Shown: positions 51,249-59,788, counted from the first letter of the stretch. The stretch: 64,000 bases of DNA from Pedococcus_A sp963730585 (GCA_963730585.1 CAVSSL010000011.1:1-64000); one strand, 5' to 3'. Notes: generated by a model not told the origin, from the letters alone. Translations and numbers: made by a program.

Positions 51249-52703
51249 ATGACTTCACGCACTGACCTTTTTGCACTGAGGGCCGAGGCCCTGTCCGACC
51301 AGGACCTGCGCCGCACCGACGCGGACGACCTCGTCGGTTACGACGGAGAGCAGCTCGACCGCGAGGAACGAGCGGCGCTTCGCCGTGTCGCCGGGCTGTC
51401 GACCGAGCTCGAGGACATCACCGAGGTCGAGTACCGCCAGCTGCGCCTCGAGCGCGTGGTGCTCGCCGCGGTCTGGACCGAGGGCACCGCCGAGGACGCC
51501 GACAACTCGCTGCGCGAGCTGGCCGCCCTTGCCGAGACCGCTGGGTCGACCGTGCTCGCCGGGGTGGTCCAGCGCCGCTCCAAGCCGGACACCAGCACCT
51601 ACCTCGGCGCCGGCAAGGCCGAGGAACTGCGCGACATCGTGATCTCCGAGGGCGCCGACACCGTCATCTGTGACACCGAGCTGACCCCGAGCCAGCGGCG
51701 CGCCCTCGAGGACGTCGTCAAGGTGAAGGTCATCGACCGCACGGCACTCATCCTCGACATCTTCGCCCAGCACGCGAAGTCCAAGGAGGGCAAGGCCCAG
51801 GTCGAGCTCGCCCAGCTGCAGTACCTCCTCCCGCGGCTGCGCGGCTGGGGTGAGTCGATGTCCCGCCAGGCCGGTGGCCAGGCGGCGGGTGGCCAGGGCA
51901 TGGGCTCGCGCGGTCCGGGTGAGACCAAGATCGAGCTCGACCGCCGTCGCATCAACCAGCGGATGGCCAAGCTCCGGCGCGAGATCAAGGAGATGAAGAC
52001 CGGTCGCGACACCAAGCGGGCAGGCCGGAAGGCCAACGCCGTGCCGAGTGTCGCCATCGCCGGCTACACCAACGCCGGCAAGTCCTCACTCCTGAACCGC
52101 CTCACCGGTGCCGGTGTGCTGGTCGAGAACCAGCTCTTCGCCACCCTCGACCCGACGGTCCGACGCGCCGAGACGCCCGACGGCCGGCTGTACACCCTCG
52201 CCGACACGGTGGGGTTCGTGCGCCAGCTGCCGACCCAGCTCGTCGAGGCGTTCCGCTCGACGCTGGAGGAGGTCGCCGAAGCCGACCTGCTGCTGCACGT
52301 CGTCGACGGGTCGCACCCTGACCCGGAGGGCCAGATCACTGCCGTGCGAGGCGTCCTCGCCGACGTCGACGCGGCCGGTGTCAAGGAGGTCATCGTCGTC
52401 AACAAGGCGGACGCGGCCGACCCCGAGGTGCTCGACCGGCTCCGCCGCCACGAGAAGCACTGCATCGTGGTCTCGGCCCGCACCGGCCGGGGCATCGCGG
52501 AGCTGCGCGACCTCATCGCCGACGAGCTGCCGCGCCCGACGATCGACGTCGACGTGCTGCTGCCCTACGAGCGGGGCGACCTCGTCAGTCGGCTGCACGA
52601 CGAGGGTGAGGTGCTCGGCTCGGACCACACGAGCGACGGGACCCGGGTGCAGGCCCGGGTGCACCCGGACCTCGCGGCCGAGCTCACGGCATACCCGGCC
52701 TGA
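51249..52703 (+). CDS. hflX: Ribosome-associated GTPase HflX
   Basis: HflX splits stalled or stressed ribosomes. The 484-residue protein has the HflX N-terminal domain (STYLGAGKAEELRD, CDTELTPSQRRALEDVVKVKVIDRTALILDIFAQHA), the Gly-rich linker ending in GSRGPGETKIELDRR, and the G domain: GYTNAGKSS near 272, DTVGFVRQLPTQLVEAF and NKADA. It follows dapF in the conserved order, with one opposite-strand gene between. Two 19-bp repeats and a terminator follow. Confidence 0.97.
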   Translation: MTSRTDLFALRAEALSDQDLRRTDADDLVGYDGEQLDREERAALRRVAGLSTELEDITEVEYRQLRLERVVLAAVWTEGTAEDADNSLRELAALAETAGSTVLAGVVQRRSKPDTSTYLGAGKAEELRDIVISEGADTVICDTELTPSQRRALEDVVKVKVIDRTALILDIFAQHAKSKEGKAQVELAQLQYLLPRLRGWGESMSRQAGGQAAGGQGMGSRGPGETKIELDRRRINQRMAKLRREIKEMKTGRDTKRAGRKANAVPSVAIAGYTNAGKSSLLNRLTGAGVLVENQLFATLDPTVRRAETPDGRLYTLADTVGFVRQLPTQLVEAFRSTLEEVAEADLLLHVVDGSHPDPEGQITAVRGVLADVDAAGVKEVIVVNKADAADPEVLDRLRRHEKHCIVVSARTGRGIAELRDLIADELPRPTIDVDVLLPYERGDLVSRLHDEGEVLGSDHTSDGTRVQARVHPDLAAELTAYPA

Positions 52704-52705
52704 CC

Positions 52706-52748
52706 CGAGCGCCTGCGCCACACACGAGCGCCTGCGCCACACACGAGC
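52706..52748. repeat. 19-bp direct repeat after hflX
   Basis: CGAGCGCCTGCGCCACACA is repeated without a gap (52706-52724, 52725-52743), followed by a partial third copy that enters the terminator stem. Confidence 0.85.
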
Positions 52749-52784
52749 AGAGCCCGTCGCCCCCAAGGGGCGACGGGCTCTGCT
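52746..52784. terminator. 18-bp perfect hairpin between hflX and the convergent DUF3618 operon
   Basis: Arms 52746-52763 and 52767-52784 pair perfectly around CAA, followed by TCTCCC. Confidence 0.9.
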
Positions 52785-52805
52785 TCTCCCTGTGAAGGGG
52801 GCGCG

Positions 52806-53447
52806 TCAGCGCCCGGCCTCGTGCTGCACGGTGCTCGTGGCGTCCTGGGCGCTGCCCCTGACGTCCTCGGCGGCCGACTGGCCCTCGGACTTCACCGTCT
52901 CGACGGCCTCCTGGGCCGTGCCCTTGACGGACTCCATCGACTCCCTCGCCGGCTCCTTGAGGTGCTCAGCGGCCTCCTTCGCCACGGACTGGGCCTCCTC
53001 CATGACGGGCTGGGCCTTCTCCTTGACGGTCGATGCCGCCGCGCGCTCCTTCTCGCTCGCCGGCATCAGCGAGCCCAGCAGCCACCCGGCGCCGAGGGCG
53101 ATGACGCCCGCCGCGAGGGGGTTGCCCTGCGTCTTCCGCTTCGCGGTGTACGTGGCGTCCGACGCGCGGTCGCTGACTCCCGAGGCCATGCCGGAGGCAC
53201 GGTCGGTCAGGCCCGAGGCCGCTCCGCCGGCTGAGGTGGTCATGTCGTCTGCCGTTCCCATCACTCGCTCCTTCACGCCCGTGGCTGCCCCGGAGACCTT
53301 CTCGCCGACCTTGCTGGCCTGGCGCTTGGCGACGTTGCCGGGCGAGACCGCCTCGCCGAGGGCGTTCACGTCACGGCTCAGGTCGCCCCGGGTCCGCTCG
53401 ATGTCGGCCCGGATCATCTCGGGATCATTGCTCGTCTGCTCGGTCAT
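52806..53447 (-). CDS. DUF3618 membrane-anchored helical protein
   Basis: The 213-residue protein begins with the DUF3618 pattern DPEMIRADIERTRGDLSRDVNALGEAVSP. It has one membrane helix near residue 120 (PLAAGVIALGAGWLLGSLM) and a long Ala/Glu/Lys-rich amphipathic region resembling apolipoprotein or LEA-type repeats (KEKAQPVMEEAQSVAKEAAEHLKEPARES). It is the last gene of a three-gene operon; its ATG overlaps the holin-like gene's stop. Probably an envelope stress protein; role unproven. Confidence 0.85.
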   Translation of the reverse strand: MTEQTSNDPEMIRADIERTRGDLSRDVNALGEAVSPGNVAKRQASKVGEKVSGAATGVKERVMGTADDMTTSAGGAASGLTDRASGMASGVSDRASDATYTAKRKTQGNPLAAGVIALGAGWLLGSLMPASEKERAAASTVKEKAQPVMEEAQSVAKEAAEHLKEPARESMESVKGTAQEAVETVKSEGQSAAEDVRGSAQDATSTVQHEAGR

Positions 53448-53914
53448 ACCCGGTCCTCGTTTCCCTTCAGCGCGTCGGGGACCTGCTTGGCGGTCTCCAC
53501 GGTGCGCGACATTCCTTGGACTTCCTTCAGCTTCTTGCGGCCCATGCTGGCCAGGATCGCCGCCACGACGGCCCACAGGACGGCCACGATGACCGCGGAC
53601 CACCCCAGGCTGTCGATGAGGTCACCGAGCGCCCACCACAGGGCAACCGAGAGGAACAGCACGGCGTAGAACGCCGCCGCCCCTGCACCCCCGAGCAGCC
53701 CGGCTCCCTTGCCGGCCCGCGTGGCGGACTCCCGTGCCTCGGCCTTCGCGAGGGCGACCTCCTGCCGCATCAGCAGTGACAGGTCGCTGGCGACGTCACT
53801 GATGAGGGCGCCGATCGAGGAGACCTCGCCCTTGGTGTACGTCTCGTGCGAACCCTGGATCTGGTCCTCGCCCAGGTTCCCCATGCCAGGGCCGCCGGTT
53901 GCGGCCGTGCTCAT
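53444..53914 (-). CDS. Actinobacterial holin-X/phage_holin_3_6-like membrane protein
   Basis: The 156-residue protein has a soluble head with VSSIGALISDVASDLSLLMRQEVALAKAEARESA and two adjacent membrane helices (GAGAAAFYAVLFLSVALWWAL, WSAVIVAVLWAVVAAILAS), the layout of the chromosomal holin-X family. Despite the name there is no sign of prophage here. It is co-translated with the DUF3618 gene (ATGA overlap) and the helical protein before it. The three recur together in Actinobacteria. Confidence 0.88.
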   Translation of the reverse strand: MSTAATGGPGMGNLGEDQIQGSHETYTKGEVSSIGALISDVASDLSLLMRQEVALAKAEARESATRAGKGAGLLGGAGAAAFYAVLFLSVALWWALGDLIDSLGWSAVIVAVLWAVVAAILASMGRKKLKEVQGMSRTVETAKQVPDALKGNEDRV

Positions 53915-54680
53915 CGGCGCTCCTCACCCGTTCCCGGGGCGAGGCCTGTGGTGGAGTCGCCCCCTGCCGGTGGCACGGCGCTGCCCGGGGCCGGCCACAC
54001 CGGCTCGTCGGGCAGGGGTGTCGGCTGGTGGTCGCCTGCGGGGCTGCTGGGGCCGGGCCGGGGTTGTAGCCGGTGCTTCCGGTGCTGAACTCCGTCCCCG
54101 AGGCACGCGTCGGCGTGCCTCCCAGCGTTCCCGTGCCGCTGCCCGACTCGTCGTCGTCGGAGGCTTCGGCGGCGAGGCCTCGGGTCAGCCGGCCACCGAG
54201 GAAGCCGACCGCCGCTGCGGCGGCGAGGAAGGTGCCGGGCTTGCGGCGGGCGAAGCCGGTGACCTCGTTCAGGACGTCACCCGGCTCGCGGGACTCCAGC
54301 CATCCGGCCAGAGCACTCACGCGGTCGGAGGCCTGCTGGGCGAGGTCGCTGGCGACGCCCTGCTGCGTGGACTGGCCACGGGCCATCGCGCCGAGCTCGT
54401 CACCGAGGCTGCGCAGGCCGCTGGCGGCCCGCTGGTGCTGGGTCGCCGCCTGGTCGCCGAACTCGCCGCGAACCTGCTGGTAGAGCTGGCGCGCCTGGTC
54501 CTTGGCCTCGGAAGCGACCTCGTGGGTCTGCTCCTTGGCGGTCTGGGCGACCTGCTCTCCGCCCTGCTTCGCGTCGCTCGCCACGCTCCTGGCCTGGTCC
54601 TTGGCGACGTCGGTGGTGGACCCCTCGGGCCGGGGGGATGTCGGGGTTGCGGTACTGGTGCCAAACGGTCGGTCGGTCAT
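53911..54680 (-). pseudogene. Helical membrane protein with a one-base frameshift, first gene of the stress-type operon
   Basis: From ATG 54680 (ribosome-binding site AGAGGA) the protein reads through charged heptad-like repeats (AKDQARSVASDAKQGGEQVA, EVASEAKDQARQLYQQV), a glycine-rich membrane segment (GTFLAAAAAVGFLGGRL) and an acidic tail. Near 54030-54065 the frame must shift by one missing base to continue as PLPDEPVWPAPGS ... GTGEERR. It then stops at TGA overlapping the holin-like ATG. The unshifted frame instead runs deep into the next gene. The span of 770 bp is one base short. Confidence 0.7.
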
Positions 54681-54783
54681 GCCGTTGTTCCTCTCGTGTG
54701 GTCTGGAATGCGCTCTGTGCCAGGCGATCGAGCACGCCCGACTGCTTGAGCGCAGGTACTGGCACGAGAGGCGCCGTTCCCTT

Positions 54784-54801
54784 GTGCCACCACCGTGGCA
54801 C
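54784..54801. promoter_or_regulatory. Palindrome GTGCCAC-N4-GTGGCAC in the divergent region
   Basis: A 7-bp perfect inverted repeat lies midway (about 110 bp from each start) between the stress-type operon and the double-GNAT gene. Related TGGCAC and GTGCCA half-sites occur at about 54759 and 54717. Possible operator. Confidence 0.35.
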
Positions 54802-54896
54802 GGGGACACGGCGCCCGCGACTCGAACAGCGAGCCGGCCCGAGGGGCACACGACGCGCGCGCGGCCGGATGCTGCGGCTTCGTCAGTCCACCTCGC

Positions 54897-54902
54897 TAGC
54901 GT
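54897..54902 (+). promoter_or_regulatory. -10 box (TAGCGT) for the double-GNAT gene
   Basis: TAGCGT lies 7 nt before GTG 54910, with no Shine-Dalgarno sequence. Confidence 0.4.
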
Positions 54903-54909
54903 TGCCACC

Positions 54910-55974
54910 GTGCTGCCCGCGAACGTCTTCGAGACCACCACCTCCCGCCTGAGGCTGCGCCGACCGGTGCCTGCTGACCTGCCCTTCCACGTGGCACTGC
55001 ACACCGACCCGCGGCTCTACACGCACGCGCCGCAGGCGATGCGGAGCGAGGACGAGAACCGCCACGTGTTCGAGCGTTTCCTGCACCACTGGGACGAGCA
55101 CGGCTTCGGCTACTGGGTGGTCGAGGAGCTGGACGGCGGTGAGCCGGTCGGCATGGCCGGGGTCCGGTGTGCGGAGGGGTACCTCAACCTCTACTACCGC
55201 TTCCGGCACGAGGCGCAGGGCCGCGGCTACGCGCGGGAGGTCGCCCGCGAGGCGGTGACCCTCGCCACCGAGTGGCTGCCGGGTATGCCGGTGCGTGCCG
55301 TCGTGCGGCCCGGTCACCAGGCGTCGCTGCGCACCGCCGAGCGGGCCGGGCTGTTTCGCGCCGGCACCCTGCGGCACCCGGACGACCTGCCGGACGAGGC
55401 ACCGTCCGTCGTGCTCGAGGCGCCCCGGATGCACCGGGTCTCCCACGTGCCGGAGGTGCCCGACCGCGACGACGTGCTCGACCTCTGGTGCCGCGTCAAC
55501 GACGCCGGGGGTGCTGTCGGCTTCCGGCCCGGTGCGACGCGGGACGAGGTCGACGACGCGCTGGCCCGCCACGAGGCCCAGCTGGCCGACGGCCAGGCGG
55601 TGCTGGGCCAGCTGCGTGACCCGGCGGGCCGTCTCGTCGGCCTGGGCTGGTGGGTCGCCTCCCCGACGCCGCTGCTTTCGCACGCGCTGTGGCTCTACCG
55701 CGTGATGGTCGACCCGGACCTGCGGGGGCACAACCTCGGTCGGCTGCTCATGGCCGGCCTGCACCGGGTGGCCCGCGAGACCGAGGGCATCGAGATGGTC
55801 ACCCTCGACTACCGCAGCGGCACCGGCGTGGGCGGCTTCTACGCCCGTTGCGGCTACACCGAGGTCGGCCGGGTCCCCGGCGCGATCAGGGTCGCGCCGG
55901 GCGACGACCGCGACGACGTGATCATGACGCGGCGGCTCGACGGGAAGCCGCTCCAGCCGCACGGCGGCACCTGA
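54910..55974 (+). CDS. Fusion of two GNAT acetyltransferase domains
   Basis: Residues 1-170 form a RimJ/RimL-type domain (TTSRLRLRRPVPADLPFHVALH, YYRFRHEAQGRGYAREVAREAV, HQASLRTAERAGLFRAG). Residues 180-345 form a second, different GNAT domain (DVLDLWCRVNDAGG, LYRVMVDPDLRGHNLGRLLMAGLHR, GVGGFYARCGYTEVGRVPGAI). Both acetyl-CoA loops (Q/R-x-x-G-x-G/L) are present, so both halves may be active. The 354-residue length confirms one continuous gene. Substrates unknown. Confidence 0.88.
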   Translation: MLPANVFETTTSRLRLRRPVPADLPFHVALHTDPRLYTHAPQAMRSEDENRHVFERFLHHWDEHGFGYWVVEELDGGEPVGMAGVRCAEGYLNLYYRFRHEAQGRGYAREVAREAVTLATEWLPGMPVRAVVRPGHQASLRTAERAGLFRAGTLRHPDDLPDEAPSVVLEAPRMHRVSHVPEVPDRDDVLDLWCRVNDAGGAVGFRPGATRDEVDDALARHEAQLADGQAVLGQLRDPAGRLVGLGWWVASPTPLLSHALWLYRVMVDPDLRGHNLGRLLMAGLHRVARETEGIEMVTLDYRSGTGVGGFYARCGYTEVGRVPGAIRVAPGDDRDDVIMTRRLDGKPLQPHGGT

Positions 55975-55996
55975 CCGCCCGGCCTGCGCCACGGCA

Positions 55997-56002
55997 TACC
56001 CT
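55997..56002 (+). promoter_or_regulatory. -10 box (TACCCT) for the DinG-like helicase
   Basis: TACCCT lies 6 nt before ATG 56009 and begins inside a copy of the 8-mer (CGGCATAC followed by CCT). Confidence 0.45.
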
Positions 56003-56008
56003 TGCCCC

Positions 56009-58276
56009 ATGCCTTCCCTCGACGACCTGCTGCACGCTGCCGTCCAGGGCGTGGGGGGAGTGGAGCGCCCCGGGCAGGTGCAGATGGCGCACGCCGTCGC
56101 CGACGCCATCGCCAAGGACGAGCACCTGCTCGTGCAGGCCGGCACCGGCACCGGCAAGTCGCTGGCCTACCTCATCCCCGCGGTCCAGCACGCCATGAAG
56201 GCCGGGAACCCTGCCGTGGTGGCGACCGCGACGCTGGCCCTGCAGGCCCAGATCGTCGACCGCGACATGCCCCGGCTGGCCGACGCGCTCGCGCCGCTGC
56301 TCGGCCGCCGCCCGACCTACGCGCTCGTCAAGGGCCGTCGCAACTACCTGTGCGCCCACAAGCTCGAGGGCGGCTTCCCCGACGACGACGAGGGTGCCTT
56401 CCTGTCGGTGGGCCAGGTCGACCAGCAGGCCAGCCGGCTCGGCGCCGAGGTGGTGCGGCTGCGCGAGTGGGCGGAGGTGACCGAGTCCGGCGACCGCGAC
56501 GAGCTGGTGCCCGGTGTCAGCGAGCGGGCGTGGCGGCAGGTGTCGGTCAGCGCCCACGAGTGCCTGGGCGGCAAGTGCCCCATGGTGGCCGAGTGCTTCG
56601 TCGAGCGCTCCCGCGAGGCGGCCAAGGAGGTCGACGTCGTCGTCACGAACCACTCGTTCATGGCGATCGACTCCTTCGAGGGCCGGCAGATGCTCCCGGA
56701 GCACAAGGTGCTCGTCGTCGACGAGGCACACGAGCTGGTCGACCGTGTGACCTCGACCATCACCGACGAGGTCACCGCCAGCATGGTCAGCGCCGCTGCC
56801 AAGCGGGCCGGTCGGCTCGCCGAGTCGACCGAGGCCGTCGACGACGCGTCCGTCTTCCTGCAGGGGGTGCTCGACGAGCTGCCGGAGGGGCGGCTCACCG
56901 GCATCCCGGACGCCCTCGAGCTGGCGCTCGCGCGGGTGCGCGACACGACCCGGCAGGTGCAGTCCGAGCTCAAGCCCAAGCCGGGGGAGGAGGCCGACGC
57001 CACCCGGCAGGTGGCCCGTGCGGCGATCGACGAGCTCTACGAGAACAGCGCGCGCATCCTCGAGCAGCGCGACCTCGACGTCGTGTGGGTGAACCGCGAC
57101 CAGCGGCGCGGCACGGTCCTGCGCGTGGCGCCGATGAGTGTTGCGATGCTGTTGCGCGACAAGGTCTTCGGCGACCGCACCGTGATCATGACCTCGGCGA
57201 CGCTCGAGCTCGGCGGCACCTTCGACGCCGTCGCCGGCACGCTGGGCCTGCGCGGCGACGGTGCACCGGACTGGCGCGGCCTCGACGTCGGCAGCCCGTT
57301 CGACTACCCCAAGCAGGCGATCGCCTACGTCGCGCAGCACCTTCCGCCGCCCGGCCGCGACGGCATCAGCGAGCAGACCCTCGACGAGATCGAGGCGCTC
57401 GTGCGGGCAGCCGGCGGCCGCACCCTGGGGCTGTTCTCCTCGATGCGTGCCGCGCGCGACGCCACCGAGGCGATGCGCGAGCGGTTCGACGGCGACATCG
57501 GCTTCCTGTGCCAGGGCGAGGACCAGATCACCACGCTGGTGCGGCAGTTCGCGCGCGACCCGCAGACCTGCCTCTTCGGCACCCTCACGTTGTGGCAGGG
57601 CGTCGACGTGCCCGGCTCGGCCTGCCAGCTCGTCATCATCGACCGCATCCCGTTCCCGCGCCCCGACGACCCGCTCGCGTCGGCCCGCTCGCAGGCCATC
57701 GCCCGCATGGGTGGCAACGGCTTCATGGCGGTCTCGGCGACCCACGCCGCGCTGCGGCTGGCCCAGGGGGCCGGGCGGCTGATCCGCCGGGGCGACGACC
57801 GCGGCGTCGTCGCCTTCCTCGACTCGCGCATGATGACGGCGCGGTATGCCGGGTTCCTCCAGCGCTCGCTGCCGCCCTTCTGGCCGACCACCGACCGCGA
57901 GCGGGTGCTCGGTGCCCTGCGCCGGCTCGACGAGACGGCGCCCGAGCCGGTGACCGTGCACGAGCCCGCCCTGCGCGGCGTCACCGGCGCCCTGGCCGGC
58001 ACGACCATGGGGGACGGAGCGGAGCACCCGCGCCCGGAGGCCGACCCGAGGCCCGTCGCGCCCGCGCCGCCGCCGGCGGCCTCCTCCCGCACCGCGGTCA
58101 CCCAGGGCCACTCGTGGACGGCGGACGCCGACGAGGAGCTGCGCGACGGCGTCGAGCTCGGCCTGACGCTCGAGGAGCTCGCCGAGAGCCTGGAGCTGCC
58201 CGAGGAGGTCGTCGCCGCCCGCCTGCGGGGCCTGGGACTGGAGGCGTCGGGCGCACCGCGGATGTCCTTCGACTGA
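56009..58276 (+). CDS. DinG/XPD-type ATP-dependent DNA helicase
   Basis: This 755-residue iron-sulfur helicase has Walker A AGTGTGKS at about 44-51, four candidate cluster cysteines (NYLCAHK near 115; HECLGGKCPMVAEC near 185-200), the DEAH box VVDEAHEL near 238, TSATLELGG (motif III region), LFSSMRAARDATEAM, LTLWQGVDVPG and QGAGRLIRR. DinG-type enzymes unwind DNA and R-loops during repair. A 90-residue C-terminal extension with a Pro-rich linker and a helical HTH-like segment (TLEELAESLELPEEVVAARL) is unusual. Confidence 0.94.
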   Translation: MPSLDDLLHAAVQGVGGVERPGQVQMAHAVADAIAKDEHLLVQAGTGTGKSLAYLIPAVQHAMKAGNPAVVATATLALQAQIVDRDMPRLADALAPLLGRRPTYALVKGRRNYLCAHKLEGGFPDDDEGAFLSVGQVDQQASRLGAEVVRLREWAEVTESGDRDELVPGVSERAWRQVSVSAHECLGGKCPMVAECFVERSREAAKEVDVVVTNHSFMAIDSFEGRQMLPEHKVLVVDEAHELVDRVTSTITDEVTASMVSAAAKRAGRLAESTEAVDDASVFLQGVLDELPEGRLTGIPDALELALARVRDTTRQVQSELKPKPGEEADATRQVARAAIDELYENSARILEQRDLDVVWVNRDQRRGTVLRVAPMSVAMLLRDKVFGDRTVIMTSATLELGGTFDAVAGTLGLRGDGAPDWRGLDVGSPFDYPKQAIAYVAQHLPPPGRDGISEQTLDEIEALVRAAGGRTLGLFSSMRAARDATEAMRERFDGDIGFLCQGEDQITTLVRQFARDPQTCLFGTLTLWQGVDVPGSACQLVIIDRIPFPRPDDPLASARSQAIARMGGNGFMAVSATHAALRLAQGAGRLIRRGDDRGVVAFLDSRMMTARYAGFLQRSLPPFWPTTDRERVLGALRRLDETAPEPVTVHEPALRGVTGALAGTTMGDGAEHPRPEADPRPVAPAPPPAASSRTAVTQGHSWTADADEELRDGVELGLTLEELAESLELPEEVVAARLRGLGLEASGAPRMSFD

Positions 58277-58351
58277 CTCCCTCGAGCGGCTTCTCCGACC
58301 GGCGACGCACCCCGCACCGGAGCGTCACCCCGGCGTGGCAGGCTTGGCGCC

Positions 58352-59335
58352 GTGACCACCACGCCGCAGCGCACCGTGCCTCCCCTCGTCCTCATCACGG
58401 GGCCCGAGGGCATCCTCGCGGAGCGGGCGCTGGCCTCGGTGCTGGCCGAGGTGAGGGTCACGGCTCCCGACGTCGAGGTCGTGCGGATCCCGGCGGCCGG
58501 CTACGAGGCGGGTTCGCTGACGGTGCACACCAGCCCGTCGTTGTTCGGCGGCGAGAAGGCGGTCGTCGTGCAGGACCTCGACGAGGCCCCCGACGAGCTC
58601 CAGACCGACCTGCTCGCGTTCCTCGCCGCGCCCGAGCCCGACGTCACGCTCGTGGTGACCCACAGGTCCGGGCAGCGGGGCAAGAAGGTGCTCGACACCC
58701 TCAAGAAGGGTGGGGCCCGCGTCATCGACTGCCCCGCCGTCAAGTCCGACCGAGACAAGAGCGACTTCGCGACCAACGAGTTCCGCGCGGCCCGTCGGCG
58801 CGCGACGCCGGAGGCGGTGCGAGCCCTCATCGAGGCGGTCGGCAAGGACCTGCGCGAGCTGTCCGCCGCCTGCCAGCAGCTGATCTCCGACACCACCGGC
58901 GTCATCGACGAGGCGCTCGTGGAGAAGTACCACGGGGGCAAGGTCGAGGCCACCGGCTTCCGGGTCGCCGACGCGGCGGTCGCCGGCAACTCGGGGGAGG
59001 CGCTGCGCCTGCTGCGGCACGCCATCGCCACCGGGGTCGACCCTGTGCCGATCGTGGCCGTCCTCGCCCAGCAGCTGCGCCAGCTCGTCCGGGTCGGCCA
59101 CGCCGGCCGGGGCCGCTCGGCCGACGTCGCCCGCGACCTCGGCATGGCCCCCTGGCAGGTCGACAAGGCCCGGCGCGGCCTCAGCGGCTGGGACGCCGAG
59201 GCGCTCGGCCGGTCGATCCAGGCGGTCGCGGCGGCGGACTTCGAGGTCAAGGGCGGCGGGCGCGACCCCGTGTATGCCGTGGAGCGGGCCATCCTGACCA
59301 TCACCCGGGAGCGCCAGGGCGGCACCCGACGGTGA
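58352..59335 (+). CDS. holA: DNA polymerase III, delta subunit
   Basis: The delta subunit opens the sliding clamp within the clamp loader. The 327-residue protein has the degenerate AAA+ start LVLITGPEGILAERALASVL (no functional Walker A Lys, as expected), ADIDA-type helices (KDLRELSAACQQLI), and the conserved LLRHAIATGVDPVPIVAVLAQQLRQLVRV and GMAPWQVDKARRGLSGW near the end. GTG 58352. It precedes rpsT, the usual actinobacterial order. Confidence 0.94.
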   Translation: MTTTPQRTVPPLVLITGPEGILAERALASVLAEVRVTAPDVEVVRIPAAGYEAGSLTVHTSPSLFGGEKAVVVQDLDEAPDELQTDLLAFLAAPEPDVTLVVTHRSGQRGKKVLDTLKKGGARVIDCPAVKSDRDKSDFATNEFRAARRRATPEAVRALIEAVGKDLRELSAACQQLISDTTGVIDEALVEKYHGGKVEATGFRVADAAVAGNSGEALRLLRHAIATGVDPVPIVAVLAQQLRQLVRVGHAGRGRSADVARDLGMAPWQVDKARRGLSGWDAEALGRSIQAVAAADFEVKGGGRDPVYAVERAILTITRERQGGTRR

Positions 59336-59357
59336 GGACCACGCGGCATACCGCGTT

Positions 59358-59387
59358 TTGTGCCCCGACCTGCGCCGCTGGTAGATT
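59358..59387 (+). promoter_or_regulatory. rpsT promoter (TTGTGC - 18 bp - TAGATT)
   Basis: TTGTGC at 59358-59363 and TAGATT at 59382-59387 are spaced 18 bp apart, about 140 bp before rpsT. The leader in between is not leaderless and includes TGCGCGC/GCGCGCA arms (59399-59419), where S20-type autoregulation could act. Confidence 0.55.
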
Positions 59388-59527
59388 TGGTCCTCGCGTG
59401 CGCGCCTAGGTCGTGCGCGCATGCAGCACCACCCAGCGCGGTTCAACCACGGGTGCCCCACGCCCGGTCCCGAGCCGCGTCTGCCGCCCTCTAACGGCAA
59501 CCAACCGACCAACCAGAAAGACACACT

Positions 59528-59788
59528 GTGGCAAACATCAAGTCCCAGCTGAAGCGGATCAAGACCAACCGCGTGGCGACCGAGCGCAACAAGGCCGTCA
59601 AGAGCGAGCTCAAGACCTGGATCCGCAAGTTCCGCGAGGCCGCCGAGGCGGGCGACGCTGACCAGGCGAAGGACGCACTCAAGGTCGCCTCGACCAAGCT
59701 CGACAAGGCCGTGAGCAAGGGCGTCATCCACAAGAACCAGGCCGCCAACAAGAAGTCGGCCATGGCGAAGAAGGCTGCCTCCCTCTGA
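59528..59788 (+). CDS. rpsT: 30S ribosomal protein S20
   Basis: The 86-residue, very basic helical protein (ANIKSQLKRIKTNRVATERNKAVKSELKTWIRKF ... HKNQAANKKSAMAKKAASL) is a complete S20. GTG start at 59528, as often in this family. A long leader precedes it and a strong hairpin terminator follows 25 bp after the stop. Confidence 0.98.
   Translation: MANIKSQLKRIKTNRVATERNKAVKSELKTWIRKFREAAEAGDADQAKDALKVASTKLDKAVSKGVIHKNQAANKKSAMAKKAASL

Noticed and set aside
53444..53914. Holin-like gene as evidence of a prophage
   Set aside because: No capsid, tail, integrase or lysin genes nearby; the family is chromosomal in Actinobacteria and operon partners are DUF3618-type proteins.
15893..54065. Programmed ribosomal frameshifting in thyA, recX, def and the others
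   Set aside because: The shift sites share no slippery sequence or downstream stem, go in both directions, and affect eight unrelated genes.
59430..59460. GGTTCAACCACGG as the T-arm of a tRNA upstream of rpsT
   Set aside because: No acceptor, D or anticodon stems can be built around it; it is part of the rpsT leader. No tRNA or rRNA gene was found in the window.
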